The position numbers and the translations under genes are program-made. The notes beneath the pieces are model-generated. The model searched no databases and was not told the DNA's origin. It worked only from the letters and a program-made list of their open reading frames with translations. DNA of 64,000 nt, from NCBI GenBank assembly GCA_027924585.1, contig BSBM01002090.1, positions 134,501 to 198,500 on the forward strand. The letters are read 5' to 3'. Each line of letters starts with the position of its first letter. Position 1 is the first letter of the stretch. Source of the DNA: Larix kaempferi. Lineage: Eukaryota; Streptophyta; Pinopsida; Pinales; Pinaceae. This document shows, in pieces, positions 22,605-35,069 of the stretch.

Positions 22605-22850
22605 AGTGGTGCTACCGGTAGCACCACTTTTTTGTGTGGTTAAAAATATAGACATGGACCAAAACAATCCTTATTGTTGTTTGCAAAAACCTTAAAATCA
22701 AGCTCTAAATTGAAAACTAATGCTACCGGTAGCACCACTTTTTTGTGGTTAAAAATATAGACATGGACCAAAACAATCCTTATTGTTGTTTACAAAAACC
22801 TTAAAATCAAACCCTAAATTGAAAACTAATGCTACCAGTAGCACACTTTT
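22605..22850. repeat. Tandem 110-bp units headed by a perfect palindrome
   Basis: A 24-base perfect palindrome at 22605-22628 has half-site AGTGGTGCTACC. GCTACCGGTAGCACCACTTTT recurs 111 bases later at 22722, and a third, weaker GCTACCAGTAGCAC occurs at 22831. The spacer TTAAAAATATAGACATGGAC repeats almost exactly. Confidence 0.85.
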
Positions 22851-23904
22851 TCAAAAAATCTCATTATTATATCATTGTATCATAGTTTAAAATTGTATTT
22901 ATAAAATCTCTTAGGAACATTGTATATATCTAGCACTGAGTTAAACACAAATTATTCAAGAAATTATTTCACCACTCTTTTCATATAAAATAAGAGAATT
23001 CATGATATCATTCATAATAAAACCATGTATTAAATCATAAATGTAGAAGTTATGATATTTGGGCGCACAAGGGAGAAAGATGAAATGCAATATACTCTGA
23101 AACGAGAAATATATATAAAGAACGAGAACTCTAGCCATAACAAAATCTTATTTTCGCATCAAAAACACAAAAAAACCCTCAAAATGAACTATGGGCGGTA
23201 TCATTGTAATACAAACCCTAAACCAACCCTCTGATTGAAAAGTGGATCTCCTAGATTTAGAAAATAAAAATAAAATATAAAAATTCAAAACTACAAAATT
23301 TATTAAAAAAATTCAAAAACCAAATTAAAAAAAAAATAAAATTACAACCTTATAAGAAAATTTATAAAACAAAAAATTAAATATATCTCTCTCTCTATTA
23401 TAAAACTAAAATCAAAATACAAAACAAATTAAAAAAAAATACAAATTTAATAAAATACAAATTTAATAACAAAACTTAATATTTAAAAAAACTAAAAAAT
23501 TTTCAAACATAAATTAATATTTAAAAAAACTAAAAAATGTTCAAACATATTTGAATAAAAATATTTTAAAAAAATCAATTTAAATTTTATTTTTAATTTT
23601 TTTTTCTAAAATCATTTCAAATTAAACAAAAATTAAAGTAAAATCTAATAACTTTTTTTTGAAAAAAAAAACTTAAAATACAAAATTTGAAATAAATAAA
23701 TAAAATTAAAAATTTAAACATATTAAAAACCATAAAAAAAATTAAAAAAATTAAAAAAAAAAATTAAAATTTAAAAATTGAATTAAAAAAAAAAATGAAA
23801 TGAAAAAAAAAACTATATAAAAAACATATAATAAAAAAAAACTAAAAACTAAAATTAAAAATTAAAACATATATAAAAAAATAAATTAAATTAAAAAAAA
23901 ACTA

Positions 23905-24575
23905 ACCTATCTCCCTCCCACCCCCGCTATTTCCCTACACGTCTCCTCTCCCTCCTCCCACCGTCCCTACCTCCCTACTCCCTCTCCCCTCCCCTCTCCT
24001 CCCCCCTCCCACCGCCCCTACCTCCCATCCCCCTATCCTCCCCTACCTCCCATCCCCCTTCCCCCTCCCCCCTCCCCTCTACCTCTCTTCCCCCCCCACC
24101 AACTTCCCCCTCCCCCCTCCCTCGCTCCCCCGTCGCCTGTGCCCTTCCCCCACCCCCATCCCCCCCCTCTTGCAGCTTGTGTCGCCTACGCCCTTCCCAC
24201 GAAGGCCCTCTCAAGGAGCAGTGCGATTCTCAGAATCGCGCTGCCCCGAAGAGGCAACACTTGGGAGGAGGAAGGAGTGACGCCTCTTGGTGGGCATGGC
24301 ATGGGCGGCAGGGGCAGGGAGGGGGGAGGGGGAAGGGTGTGGGGGGGGGGGGTGGGGAGGTGGAGGGAAGGGGGAGAGGGGGGAAAGGGGAGGGGGACAG
24401 GAGGGAGGGGAGGATAGGGGGGTAGCGAGGTAGGGGCGACGAGAGGGGGGGATGAGAGGGGAGGGGAGAGGGAGGTAATGGTAGCGAGAGGAGGGGGAGG
24501 AGAGAGGAGGGGAGAGGGAGTAGGGAAGTAGGGTTGACGGGAAGAAGTAGGAGAGGGGTAGGGAGATATCAAGGC
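23905..24575. repeat. Pyrimidine/purine foldback core of copy 1
   Basis: About 280 bases of C/T-rich strand, a 110-base central segment holding the GCGATTCTCAGAATCGC palindrome (stem extends to 13 pairs with one mismatch), then about 270 bases of G/A-rich strand. The two flanks are broadly complementary, so the single strand could fold into a long hairpin. The long ORFs here (for example 24186-24572 minus) are low-complexity artefacts. Confidence 0.75.
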
Positions 24576-25322
24576 AAGAGGGAGTTAGGCTATATATATA
24601 TTTTTGTTTTTTATTATTTTTTATATATGTTTTAATTTTTAATTTTAATTTTTTGTTTTGCTTTTAAATTTAGGTGTTTTATATAGTTTTTTTTTAATTT
24701 TAATTTTTTTATAGTTTTGATTTTTTTTTTCAAATTTAATTTAAAATTTTTAAATATATATATTTTTAAGTTTTTAAATTTTGTTTTATTTAATTATTTA
24801 TTTTTGTTTTTAACGTTTTTATTTTTTATTTATTTTTTGTTTGGGGTGTTTTTTCTATTTTTTTGTTTGTTTGTTTGTTTGTTTAAGTTCAATAAAAAAG
24901 AGAGCTTAAAATGCACAATTTGTTTTTGAAATAACTATATTTTTTCATTTTTTAAAAATAATTTTGTCCTTAAAATGATTTATTTAAGAGAAAAAGCTAA
25001 AAAAAAGCTTCAAAAATATGTATATTTTTCATTCTAAATGGCTTCTAAAAGTAACAAAAATTGAAAAATGTATATATTTTTTCAATATAACTAGCTACTA
25101 AATGTAGATTTTTTTTGTAAACTTTGAAAAAACGTCCTTGTAAATAAAAGCTATAGTTTTCTTATCACCCAAGAAGTTTCAAAATCACAATTTAATGGCT
25201 CAAAATGAAAAATGGTGCTACTAGTATACACACTTTTTGAAACAGAGGTAAAAACAACTACTAAAATTGACCCCCCCAAAAACGAGAACAATGTCAGGTT
25301 CTCGTCAAGTTGTATAACTTGC

Positions 25323-25560
25323 TCATATCCAACCAAACTCAACATATCTAACCAAAGTCAACCATGAAAAAACATAATCAAACATGATCAACCATATCCA
25401 GCCATGGTCAATAATAGTAAACCATGGTTATTAATAGTGAACCAAAGACAACCATAGAGAACCATGGTCAAACATGGTCAAACATGGTCAAACATGGTCA
25501 ACCATAGACAACCATGGCCAAACCATGCTCAACCAAAGTCAACCAAATCCAAACGTGGTT
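25323..25560 (+). repeat. Decamer satellite array, block 2
   Basis: Continues block 1 after the foldback element. 25463-25510 holds four near-perfect consecutive CATGGTCAAA units. Confidence 0.85.
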
Positions 25561-26159
25561 GACCATATTTTAATTGATCCAAGTGGAAATCAATGGTCAC
25601 CCACATAGTCCACTGGCTCAAAACACAGTTTTCCATCTTGATAGTTTTTTTGGGGTCCCGAACTTTTGAAGCCCTAAACAACATTTCGTTGGCAAGGCAG
25701 TGCCCAATAAACAGTCGTAGGTAATATTGGGTCATTCAAAATGTGTACTTCTCAGCTAGACCTTTTTTATCACATACCAAGTGCCCCAAAAGGAGGTCAA
25801 AAGCAAAAGTTATGCCCCAGGGAAGTTGACATATGAGCTAACCACAACAGGTCCACAAACCTTTTGGCATTTCATCTTTTGGGGTTATGGTTTTGGATGT
25901 TTAGGGTTTTCTCATTGATGATTTATGTTAAAAGGCCCTTTTGGAATCAGTGTAACTCACTTATTGTGAATGTACATAGCCATCACATCTCTTCTCAGGG
26001 ATAAGTTTCCACCATTATAACGAGTTCATTTCATTCTGCATTTTGTTTCAATTCTTGCATATTTCATTCATGAATACAAATTGAGTATTACTATATATCC
26101 GTGTTTTCATAATATTTTTGTGTTTCATTTCATTCCCTCATCAATCAGAATCACTAACA
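25561..26159. other. Non-satellite insert of unknown origin
   Basis: About 600 bases of ordinary-complexity sequence interrupt the decamer array. I recognise no ORF or TE motif and found no terminal repeats. Confidence 0.4.
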
Positions 26160-29100
26160 TGGTATCCATAGTCAAACATGTTGAGACATATTTATCCATA
26201 GTTAGCCACAAACAAACATGGTTATCATAAACAATCATGGTTAACTAAGTTTAACGAATGTCCACCATGTCAAACATGATCAAACATGGTCAAACATGTT
26301 GAATCATAATCAAACATTGGCCAACACTCTCAACTATAGTCAATTAGGGTCAACTAAATTTCAACTATAGTTAACCTCTTTTAACCATGAGAAACCACAG
26401 TCAATCATGTTTAACTACAATTAACCTTAGTTAACCAAATCAACCATAGTCAAATATAGCTAACCCAAGTCAAACATATTCAAGCAAAAGTCAACCAAAA
26501 TCAAACATGCTAAACCATGGTTAATATTATTCAAATATTGTCAACCATAATTGACCTAATTTAACCATAGTCAACCATGTTTGACTTAATTTAGTCATGG
26601 TCAAGCAAAGTCAAACATGGTTGACCATAGTCTAACATGGTTATCCATAGTCAAACATGGTTAAACATATTTATCCATATTCAAACACAAGCAAACATAC
26701 ATATTCATAAACAAACATGGTCAACCAAGGTCAATTAATGTCCAACATGCCAAACACGATCAACCATGGTCAAACATGTTTAATCAAATTCAAACATCGT
26801 TGAACATTCTCAACTATTGTTGATTATGGTTGACTAAAAATAAACTACGGTTAACCATTATTAACCATGATTAACAATAGTCAACCATGGTTAATTATAG
26901 TTAACCATGGTTAATTATAGTTAACCATGGTTAACCAAATCAACCATAGTCAAATATATCCAACCCAAGTCAAACATATCTAAGCAAAAGTCAACCAAAA
27001 TCAAACATGCTCTACCATGGTCAATATTATTCAAACATACTCAACCATGGTTGACCTAAGTTAATCATAGTCAACCATGGTAACCCATGATCATTTGTAG
27101 TCGACCATGGTTGACCTAGGTTATTCATAGTCAACCATGGTAACACATGATCAACCATAGTCAACCATACCCAACCAAACTTAACCATGGAAAAACATAA
27201 TCGAAAATGATCAACCATAATCACACTTGCTAAACCATAGTTAAACACGTACAACCATGGTCAAACATGGTCAAAGCATGCTCAACCAAATTCAACCATA
27301 TAAATCCATAGTCAAACATGGACTACCATAGTTAAACCATGGTCAACCAAAGTCAAATATGGTTGACCATAGTTAAACATGGTCAACCATGGTTAACTGA
27401 GTTTAACTAATGTGCACCATGTCAAATGATCAACCATGGTCAAACATGTTGAATCAAAATCCAACATTATGAAACCTTCTCAAACTATAGTCATTCATGG
27501 TCAAGTAAATGTCAAATATAAATAACCATTATTAACCATGATCAACCATAGTCAACCATGGTTAACCAAAGTTAACCATGGTTAACTACAGTTAACCATC
27601 GTTAACCAAATCAACCACAATCAAATATATCCAAGAAAATTCAAACATATCCAACCACGTCAAACATTGCAAACTTTACTCAACTAATGTCAATAATATT
27701 ACTAGAGTCAATCATATTTAACCAAATTCACCTTTAATCAAAACATTATAAGTAATCCATTGTCAACCATCGCAAACTTTAGTTAACCATGGTAAAACAT
27801 AGTTAACCAAAGTCAACAATATAGTAACATGGTGACACATGCTTAACATAGTCAAACATGGACAACCGTGGTTGAACATGGCCAGACCTCAGTCAACCAA
27901 AGTCAAATATAGTCTGACATGGTTATCCATAGTCAAACATGGTAAACAATATTTATCCACAATCAACCATAAACAAACATGGTTAATTATAAAGAAAAAT
28001 AGTAAACCATGGTTAACTAATGTCCAAAAGGTCAAACCAAACTAACCAAAGTCAAACATATTGAAGCAAAGTTAAACAAAATTATACATGATGAGCCATG
28101 GTTAATATTAAACCATAGTCAACCATGTTTGACTTGATTAATCATAGTCAACCATAGTAACACATGATCAACCATGGTCAACCATACCAAACCAAACTCA
28201 ACCGTGGATGAACATAATCAAACATGATCATCCGTAATCAACCATGGTTCCACAGTCAACAATATTATCAGAGTCAACTATCTTCAACCAAACTCACACA
28301 TAGTCAAAATTTAGTCAACATCACAAAATTTAGTCAACCATCTTCAACCATTGTGAAAAATAATCAACCAAAGTCAACCATAGAGAACCATGGTCAAACA
28401 TGGCCAAACCATAGGAAACCAAATTTAATCATTGTCAAACATGGATGACCATAGTCAAACATGGTTGACCATAGTCAAACATGGTTAAACATATTTATCC
28501 ATAGTCAACCAAAAACAAACATACTCATAAACAAACATGATTAATTAAGATTAACTAATATATCCACCATGTCAAACAAGATCAATTGTAGTTAACTATG
28601 TTTAATCAAATTCAAACATTGTCAAACATTCTCAACTATGGTCAATCATGATCGACTAGATGTCAACTATATTTAACCATTATTAACCATGATCAAACAT
28701 AGACAACCATCGTTAACTATAGTTAACCATGGTCATCCAAATCAGTCATAGTCAAATATATCTAATCAAAGTCAATCATATTCAAGCAAAATTCAACCAA
28801 AATCAAACATGCTTTGCCATGGTCAATATTATTCAAACATAGTCAACCATGGTTGACCTAATTTAATCACAGTCATCTGTGGTAACACATGATCAACCAC
28901 AGTAAAACATGCCCACCCAAACTCAACCATGGAAAAACATAATTGAACATGATTAACCATAGTCAAACATGGTCAGACATGTTCAACCATAGTCAAACAT
29001 GGACAACTATGGTAAAACATGTCCAAACCATGGTTAACTATGTTCGACCATAATCAACCATAAAGAACGATGGTAAAAAATTCTCATCCATACTGAAGCA

Positions 29101-29836
29101 TGGATAACCATAGTAAAACATGGTCAAACTTCGTCAAACATAGATAAACCATGGTCAACCATAGTCAAACATAGTCAAACATGGTTGACCATAGTCTACC
29201 ATGATATCCATAGTTAATCGTGGTCAAACATATTTATCCATAGTCAACCACAGACAAATATGCTTTATCATAAACAAACATGGTTAACCAAGTTTAACTA
29301 ATGTCCACCATGTCAAACATGATCAACCATAGTAAAAAATGTTGAATAAAAATCCAACATTATGAAACATTCTCAACTATAGTAATTCATGATTAAGTAA
29401 ATGTCAAATATAAATAACAATTATTAACCATGGTTAACCAAGTCAACTATAATAAAATATATCCAAGAAAAGTCAAACATATCTAACCATTTCAAACATT
29501 CCAAACTTTAGTCAACCAATGTCAATAATATTACTAGAGTCAATCATATTTAACCAAATTCACCCTTAGTGAAATATTACAAGTAATCCATGGTCAACCA
29601 TCGCAAACTTTAATCAACCATCTTAAACCATGGTGAAACACAGACAATAATCAGAGTAACATGGTGACACATGCTCAACCATAGTAAAACATGAGCAACG
29701 ATAGTCAAACATATAAGTCTAACATGGTTATCCATAGTCAAACATGATCAAAATTATTTATCCATAGTCAACCACAAACAAACATAGTTAATCATAAACA
29801 AAAATGGTCAACCAAGTTTAACTAATTCCCACATTG
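26160..29836 (+). repeat. Decamer satellite array, block 3, with higher-order repeats
   Basis: CATRGTCAAM units continue for about 3.7 kb. A marker phrase (GTTTAACTAATGTCCACCATG and variants) recurs near 26243, 26734, 27399, 28012, 28547, 29291 and 29813, so longer blocks of about 0.5-0.75 kb are themselves repeated. The last marker is cut by the Gypsy LTR at 29837. Confidence 0.85.
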
Positions 29837-31319
29837 TGTAACGTCCCCTTCACCCAATCCAACCATCGGGAGGGGACATTAATTGATTTTGGGCTTCCAA
29901 ATTTTGCTCCATAGCCATAATATGAATTTCATAATGTATAAAATATGTGTGCAGAAACATAAATAAACATACACTATGGAATTAAACTCTATCCACACAC
30001 ATCTAGCATGCATATACAAGCATAACCATAACATGAATTAAATAAAATCCAACACAGATACAAGCATAAACCATTTCAGATTCAAATGCATGAGAATACT
30101 TATCTTTATCCAACATAGATCCAAGCAACTAGCTATGTAAGAGTGATTTTCCACCCAACCATAGGCATTTTGTACAACATATACTCTTTTTGCTGAGAGG
30201 CCACCCCCAAGCTGGGCTACAAGGCCACCAGGGAAAAGGAAAGAACTACAAGATTCTCTCTCTCAAACCACAACCCATTATGCTCTCTATGCTTAGTCAA
30301 ATTCTCATACAGAGCTCTACATGGGTCTCACTCAACCCCCACAGCCTTGGTTCCAACAATAACTGCTCCACACAACACTCTTATGTGCTCATGCATCTCC
30401 TTTACCGATCCATGGTTCTCTTGGGCGATCTATCTTGCTGGGTGCTTCCAGTGTGTGCATAGAAGGACACCAACCTGTTATATGTTGTTGGAGAACCACA
30501 TGTAGCCTTAATCCATGGCTTCTCAAGTATATATGAGCAACATAACTCAAGGGGTAAGAGTTCCTATCTTTCGCAACCTCTCTGCTCACCTACAACCATC
30601 TATTTTCACTTCCAAATATGTAGATCTGTCTCCAAATTTGAATTTATGGGTTAAACACAGTCTGGTAAGGTCATGAAAAGTAATGGAGAGCTCTGCATAG
30701 TGTAAATCTGCATGAAAGAATGAGAGAATGAGGGTCAATTCTAAGGGATATGTGAAAATGGTGAAAAGACAACTGACATAGCTTCTGACTATAGAAGAAA
30801 TAAATCCTGGAAGCTGCAGACTAAATTTTTTCATGATAGAACTGACATAAAATTGCAGTCAGCCCCATGCTTCAATAACTACATGAGGTGACTTTTCCCA
30901 CCAACTTCACACATGCATTCAATGATTGGAAAATAGTAAAAAATGAGATAATTGGCTTATTCACATCACATGATAGAATTTGTATGAGTTCCAAGGTTGA
31001 CACTTGGAAACAAGGATTTGGTCTCCCATAGAACCCCTTTCCTCTCCCCCTCTGGTGGAATGATAGCCCCTTTCGTGTTATTTACACAACCATTCTTGTA
31101 CCATTTTATTATTTATGCACATAATATTAACATATATTATAAATCAGCATGACAAGCCAACCATATAGCCGAAATAACAATATTTACATCATACATGCCT
31201 AGCCATTCACTAGTTGGACCTTTTCCTCAAGCTCCGCACTAGGAATCCATATTAGCATATTTACATCATTTAAATAATTTTGGTTAAATACATTCCAAAT
31301 AAAAACTGGGGATATTACA
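29837..31319 (-). repeat. 3' LTR of the minus-strand Gypsy element (1483 bp)
   Basis: Its ends on the plus strand are TGTAACGTCCCC and GGGGATATTACA, an inverted TG...CA pair. The first ~405 bases match 32014-32391. Confidence 0.85.
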
Positions 31320-31342
31320 ATCCTCTCCCCCTTGGAATAACA
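31320..31342 (-). other. Polypurine tract of the minus-strand Gypsy element
   Basis: On the minus strand, TTCCAAGGGGGAGAGGAT directly precedes the LTR start TGTAATATCCCC. Confidence 0.8.
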
Positions 31343-31365
31343 CTGTTCTCGATGTTTGCCCAAAA

Positions 31366-31758
31366 TTAGAACAAAAATGGATATGCCTCTCTCATGGCAT
31401 CCTCCAACTCCCATGTAGCCTCATCGGGACCGAAGTGCTTCCATTGCACCTTTACTTGTTCGATGGATTGATTCCGGAGCAATGTCACCTTCCTATCTAG
31501 GATTCATGATGGATTGGTTTGGAACTTCCCCTTAGGTTCCACCTGGATCACATCCCAATCAATCACATGGTTAGGGTCATGTACATATTTCTTAAGCAAA
31601 GAAACATGAAAAACATTATGAGCTCTAGTGTTAGCAGGAAATGCAATTCTATATGCAACTGGACCTATCCTCTCAAGCACTTCAAATGGCCCATAATATC
31701 TTGGTGACAACTTGGCACAACTCCCAAGCTTTAAGGAACTCCTTCCCACATGGCTCCT
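31366..31758 (-). pseudogene. pol: Gypsy integrase C-terminus with chromodomain-like tail
   Basis: The frame reads [20 protein letters not shown], then [17 protein letters not shown], a TGA at about 31504, and goes on in the same frame with ILDRKV, VKVQWKHFG, ATWELEDAMREAYPFLF and a natural stop at 31366-31368. The first block is the plant Gypsy integrase C-terminal fold; the second is the chromodomain-like tail of Tekay/Del-type chromoviruses, thought to guide insertion to heterochromatin. Upstream integrase, RT and gag are deleted at about 31758. Confidence 0.85.
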
Positions 31759-32013
31759 TCATGTCACCCATCGAAGGGCACGGGTGGGACCCAACTAAAA
31801 TTTTCCCAAATTTTCAAACTCTTTCATTTATGCAAGGTTTTAGTTGGACAATAAGAGGGATATTTCAAAATTAATTCGAAATTATTCCAGGGCCCTTATC
31901 TGTCACTTAACAAAAACTGATTTTCTATAGAACTAGTTTTGATTTATGCTTGTAAATCTGGATTTCTGGCCCATGCAACTCCAGTATTGCAACCAGAAGA
32001 TATGATACCACTC
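31759..32013 (-). other. Leader and primer-binding site of the deleted Gypsy element
   Basis: TGGTATCATATCTTC on the minus strand (about 32010-31996) matches the initiator tRNA-Met site for its first eight bases. The ~240-base leader then joins the integrase tail directly, which marks the internal deletion. Confidence 0.7.
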
Positions 32014-32391
32014 TTTAATGTCCCCTTCACCCAATCCAACCATTGGGAGGGACATTAACTGATTTTGGGCTTCCAAATATTTCCCAATAACCATAATATG
32101 AATTTCATAACTTATAAAATATGTGTGTAGAAACATAAATAAATATACACAACGAAATTAAACTCTATCCACACACATCTAACATGCATATAAAAGCATA
32201 ATCATAACAAGAATTAAATAAAACCATTTCATATTCAATTCCATGAAAATAATTATCGTTATCCAACGTAGATCCAAGCAACTAGCCGTGTAAGAGCAAT
32301 TTTCCACCCAACCATAGGCACTCTGTCCAGCATATACTCTTTCTGCCGAGAGGCCACCCCAAGTTGGGCTATGAGGCCACCAGAGCAAAGG
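32014..32391 (-). repeat. Truncated 5' LTR of the deleted Gypsy element
   Basis: It matches 29837-30240 with one internal gap (missing a duplicated CATAAACCATTT-type stretch) and stops at GCAAAGGAAA, where a hairpin sequence begins. Confidence 0.8.
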
Positions 32392-32560
32392 AAACATAAT
32401 AATTGGACATAAATTAGCACAACCACATTTTTAAAAGTGGTTGATATATGTCAATCAATGCCATTATACTTTAAAAAATGTGGAAAATGGCATCGATCCA
32501 CATATATCAACCACTTTTAAAAATATGGTTGTTCTAGTTTATGTCAAATTATTATGTTTC
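32391..32560. mobile_element. MITE-like hairpin, copy 1
   Basis: The core 32412-32537 has inverted ends TTAGCACAACCACATTTTTA and, from the other side, CTAGAACAACCATATTTTTA, continuing as AAAGTGGTTGATATATGT on both arms. The outer GAAACATAATAATT on each side is also inverted but resembles a unit of the 29-mer satellite. No ORF. A shorter relative is at 38521-38590. Confidence 0.7.
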
Positions 32561-34380
32561 TTAATGACTAGGTTGCATTATAAAATTCATGAAGGGTTCT
32601 ATTGCTTTGCTAATTTATTCGATGGATATATTGAATTGTAACGTTCATAAGGGTTATGTCAAATGCCAAATGTGAAATAACCATTGAGGAAATTAGCAAT
32701 TTTACATAAGTCAACCAAGATGAAAATCACAATTCACCATAACCATAGTCAACAATTGTAAATCATAACAAGCATGGAAATCCATTTTTAACCAAGTCCA
32801 CCATGTTGAATGTTGCAATGTGGCATAACCATTAAGAAGCATCACAAATTCCACATCAGACTTGATGAATGGTTATGTCACATTGCGACGTTCATAAAGG
32901 TTTATGTTGCATTGCAACGTTCATAAAGGTTTATGCCAAATTTGGCATAAGGGTTATGACACTTGGGACATTCATCAAGGTTTATGTCAAACTTGTGATG
33001 GTCTTTAGTGTTACTGTCATAGTGTGGCATTCATCTATGTTGTCTCATGTTAAATTAAATGGTTTGCCATGATTGACCAAGGTCAAATAACCAATGAGGA
33101 ATGCCACAAGGTGAGATAAAGAACTGTACAATTGAGATAAATGTTGCAATGTTTCATAGCCATTGAGAAATGTTGTAGTCCAACATATCCATCTCTTCAC
33201 AAACTTTATAATTCAACATAGCCCTTGAAGAACACTATAATTCAACATAATCCCACAAAGATGAACATCACACTATAACACTAACATTAAAGATAATCAC
33301 TAATTTGATAGAACTCTTGATGAAGTCATAATGCAAAATAACCATTGAGGAATTAAAAATAGGTCAACCAATATGTATATTATAATGCATCAAAAATATT
33401 CAAGAAGATCCTAATTAAACATAACCCTTGACAAATGTTGCTAGTTGACATAACCCTTGATGAATGTCACACTGCAATATAACCATTGAGGATTTTAGCA
33501 ATTCAACATAAGTCAATGAAGATGAACACCACAATAAATCATAACCATTAAAGAACATCACAATCCAACATTACTCTTGAGGAATGTTGAAATGTGACAT
33601 GAACCTTGATGGATGTCGCAACATGACAACCATTAAGAAACATAGTAATTCAACATAGCTAAACCAATATTAGTGAACTATAGGATATCAAAGTCAACCA
33701 TGATAAATATTGCAATGTGAAATAACAATTCAAGAACATCACAATCCAACATAACCTTCGAGGAACACCACATTGCAATATAACTATTGAAGAAGATATA
33801 AATTCAACATAATTCAACCAAGATGAATTTTTCAATGCCGCATAACCATTGAAAATTGTCACATTAAACATATCCCTTCATGCATGTCACAATTTAACAT
33901 AACTTTTAATGGACATTGTATTTTGACACAATTCCATAAAAATGAACATCGTAATGTGACATAACAATTAAAGAACATCACAAATTTGACACAACCATTT
34001 ATGAACATCACAATGCAATATAGTCATTTACAAATGTACCAATTACATATATGTTGACTAAGATAAATATCACAATATAATTCATAACCATTCAAGAACA
34101 TTGGAATGAAACATAACTAATGAGGAATGTCGAAAGGTGACAAAATAGTTGATGAATTTCAGAATGCAACAAAACCGCTGAGCAATGTTAGAAATTGAAA
34201 TATGTCAACAAACATGAACATCACAATGTGATAAAACCATTGGGGAACATCACTATCCACCATGACCCTTGAGGAATGTCATAATGTGTGACAAAACCAT
34301 TGATAGATGTCATAATGTGACTCAACTATTGAGGAACATAGCAATTTGACATAAGTCAACCAATATGGAAATCATAATGC
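32561..34380. repeat. 29-bp minisatellite array
   Basis: Units such as CATAACCCTTGATGAATGTC plus nine more bases repeat at exactly 29 bases around 33420-33640. Most units read forward, but 32561-32680 and 32870-33010 are reversed (TTTATGTTGCATTGCAACG type). Divergence is high. Confidence 0.8.
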
Positions 34381-35069
34381 AACATAACCATAGTAAACAT
34401 GGTCAAACATAATCAAGAATGGGTGACCATGCTCAAACAAGGTCAACAGTGGTCAACCTTAGTAAAAAAATCATTCAAAATCAAACATGGTCAAACATAG
34501 TCAACCAACATTAACATTTGCTAACTAAAATCAACCATAATCAAATATACTCAACCAAAATTTACCATATTCAAACATGGTAAACCAAAGTTGATCATTG
34601 TTAACGACAATTAACCATAGTCAATAATAGTTTACCCTTCGTCCACTGTGGTACACCACAGTCAACCATGTTCAAACACGGTCAACCATAATCAAACAAG
34701 GTCAACCGTGACCATTCATAGTCAAATGTGGAAAACCATGGACATGCATGCTCAACCATGGTAAAAGATGGCTAGGCCATTTGTTAAGCGAAGTTAATCA
34801 ACATTAACATTTGTTAACTAAAATCAACCATAGCCAAATATACTCAACCAAAATATACCATATTCTAACATGGTCAAACAAATTTGGCCATGGTCAAACA
34901 TAATTAAGGATAATTAACCATAATCAACCATGGTCAACAATATTTTATGCTTCATCCACCATGGTACACCATATTCAACAATGGTCAAACATGGTCAACC
35001 ATGATAAATATTGTCGTCCATGGTCAACCATATTAAACAAGGTCAACCATGACCAACCATAGTTAAAGA
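34380..35069 (+). repeat. Decamer satellite array, block 4
   Basis: CATRGTCAAM units again; a roughly 290-base segment (CTAACTAAAATCAACCATA, then a TTTACC/CTTCGTCCACYRTGG phrase) is repeated near 34520-34680 and 34815-34975. Confidence 0.8.

Larger units (their letters stand above)
22499..25322. mobile_element. Foldback element copy 1 (about 2.8 kb, non-coding)
   Basis: Left end ACATGTTATACAACTTGACG and right end, read inward on the other strand, GCAAGTTATACAACTTGACG form terminal inverted repeats. Inside lie subterminal palindromes of the GGTGCTACCGGTAGCACC type. Next come A-rich (23260-23900) and T-rich (24590-25130) arms, and C-rich (23905-24180) and G-rich (24290-24560) arms. At the centre is a palindrome GCGATTCT-C-AGAATCGC (24223-24239). 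No credible ORF is present. Flanks CCATAA and TCATAT match only 4 of 6, so a target duplication is uncertain. A related copy lies at 35070-37071. Confidence 0.75.
29837..32391 (-). mobile_element. Internally deleted Gypsy (chromovirus-like) element
   Basis: On the minus strand the order is a truncated 5' LTR (32391-32014), primer-binding site (32010-31999), leader, integrase tail with chromodomain-like C-terminus, polypurine tract (31340-31320) and full 3' LTR (31319-29837). Most of gag-pol is gone; the internal region is only about 0.7 kb. It entered the decamer satellite at 29837. Confidence 0.85.

Noticed and set aside
24186-24572. A 128-codon minus-strand ORF, proline-rich
   Set aside because: It lies in a C/G-biased foldback core; overlapping ORFs exist in several frames on both strands and the residues are pure composition bias.
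27027-27254. ORF with repeated GQPW-type peptides
   Set aside because: The 10-base satellite period gives a 10-residue pattern automatically; it has no start context and the neighbouring units break it.
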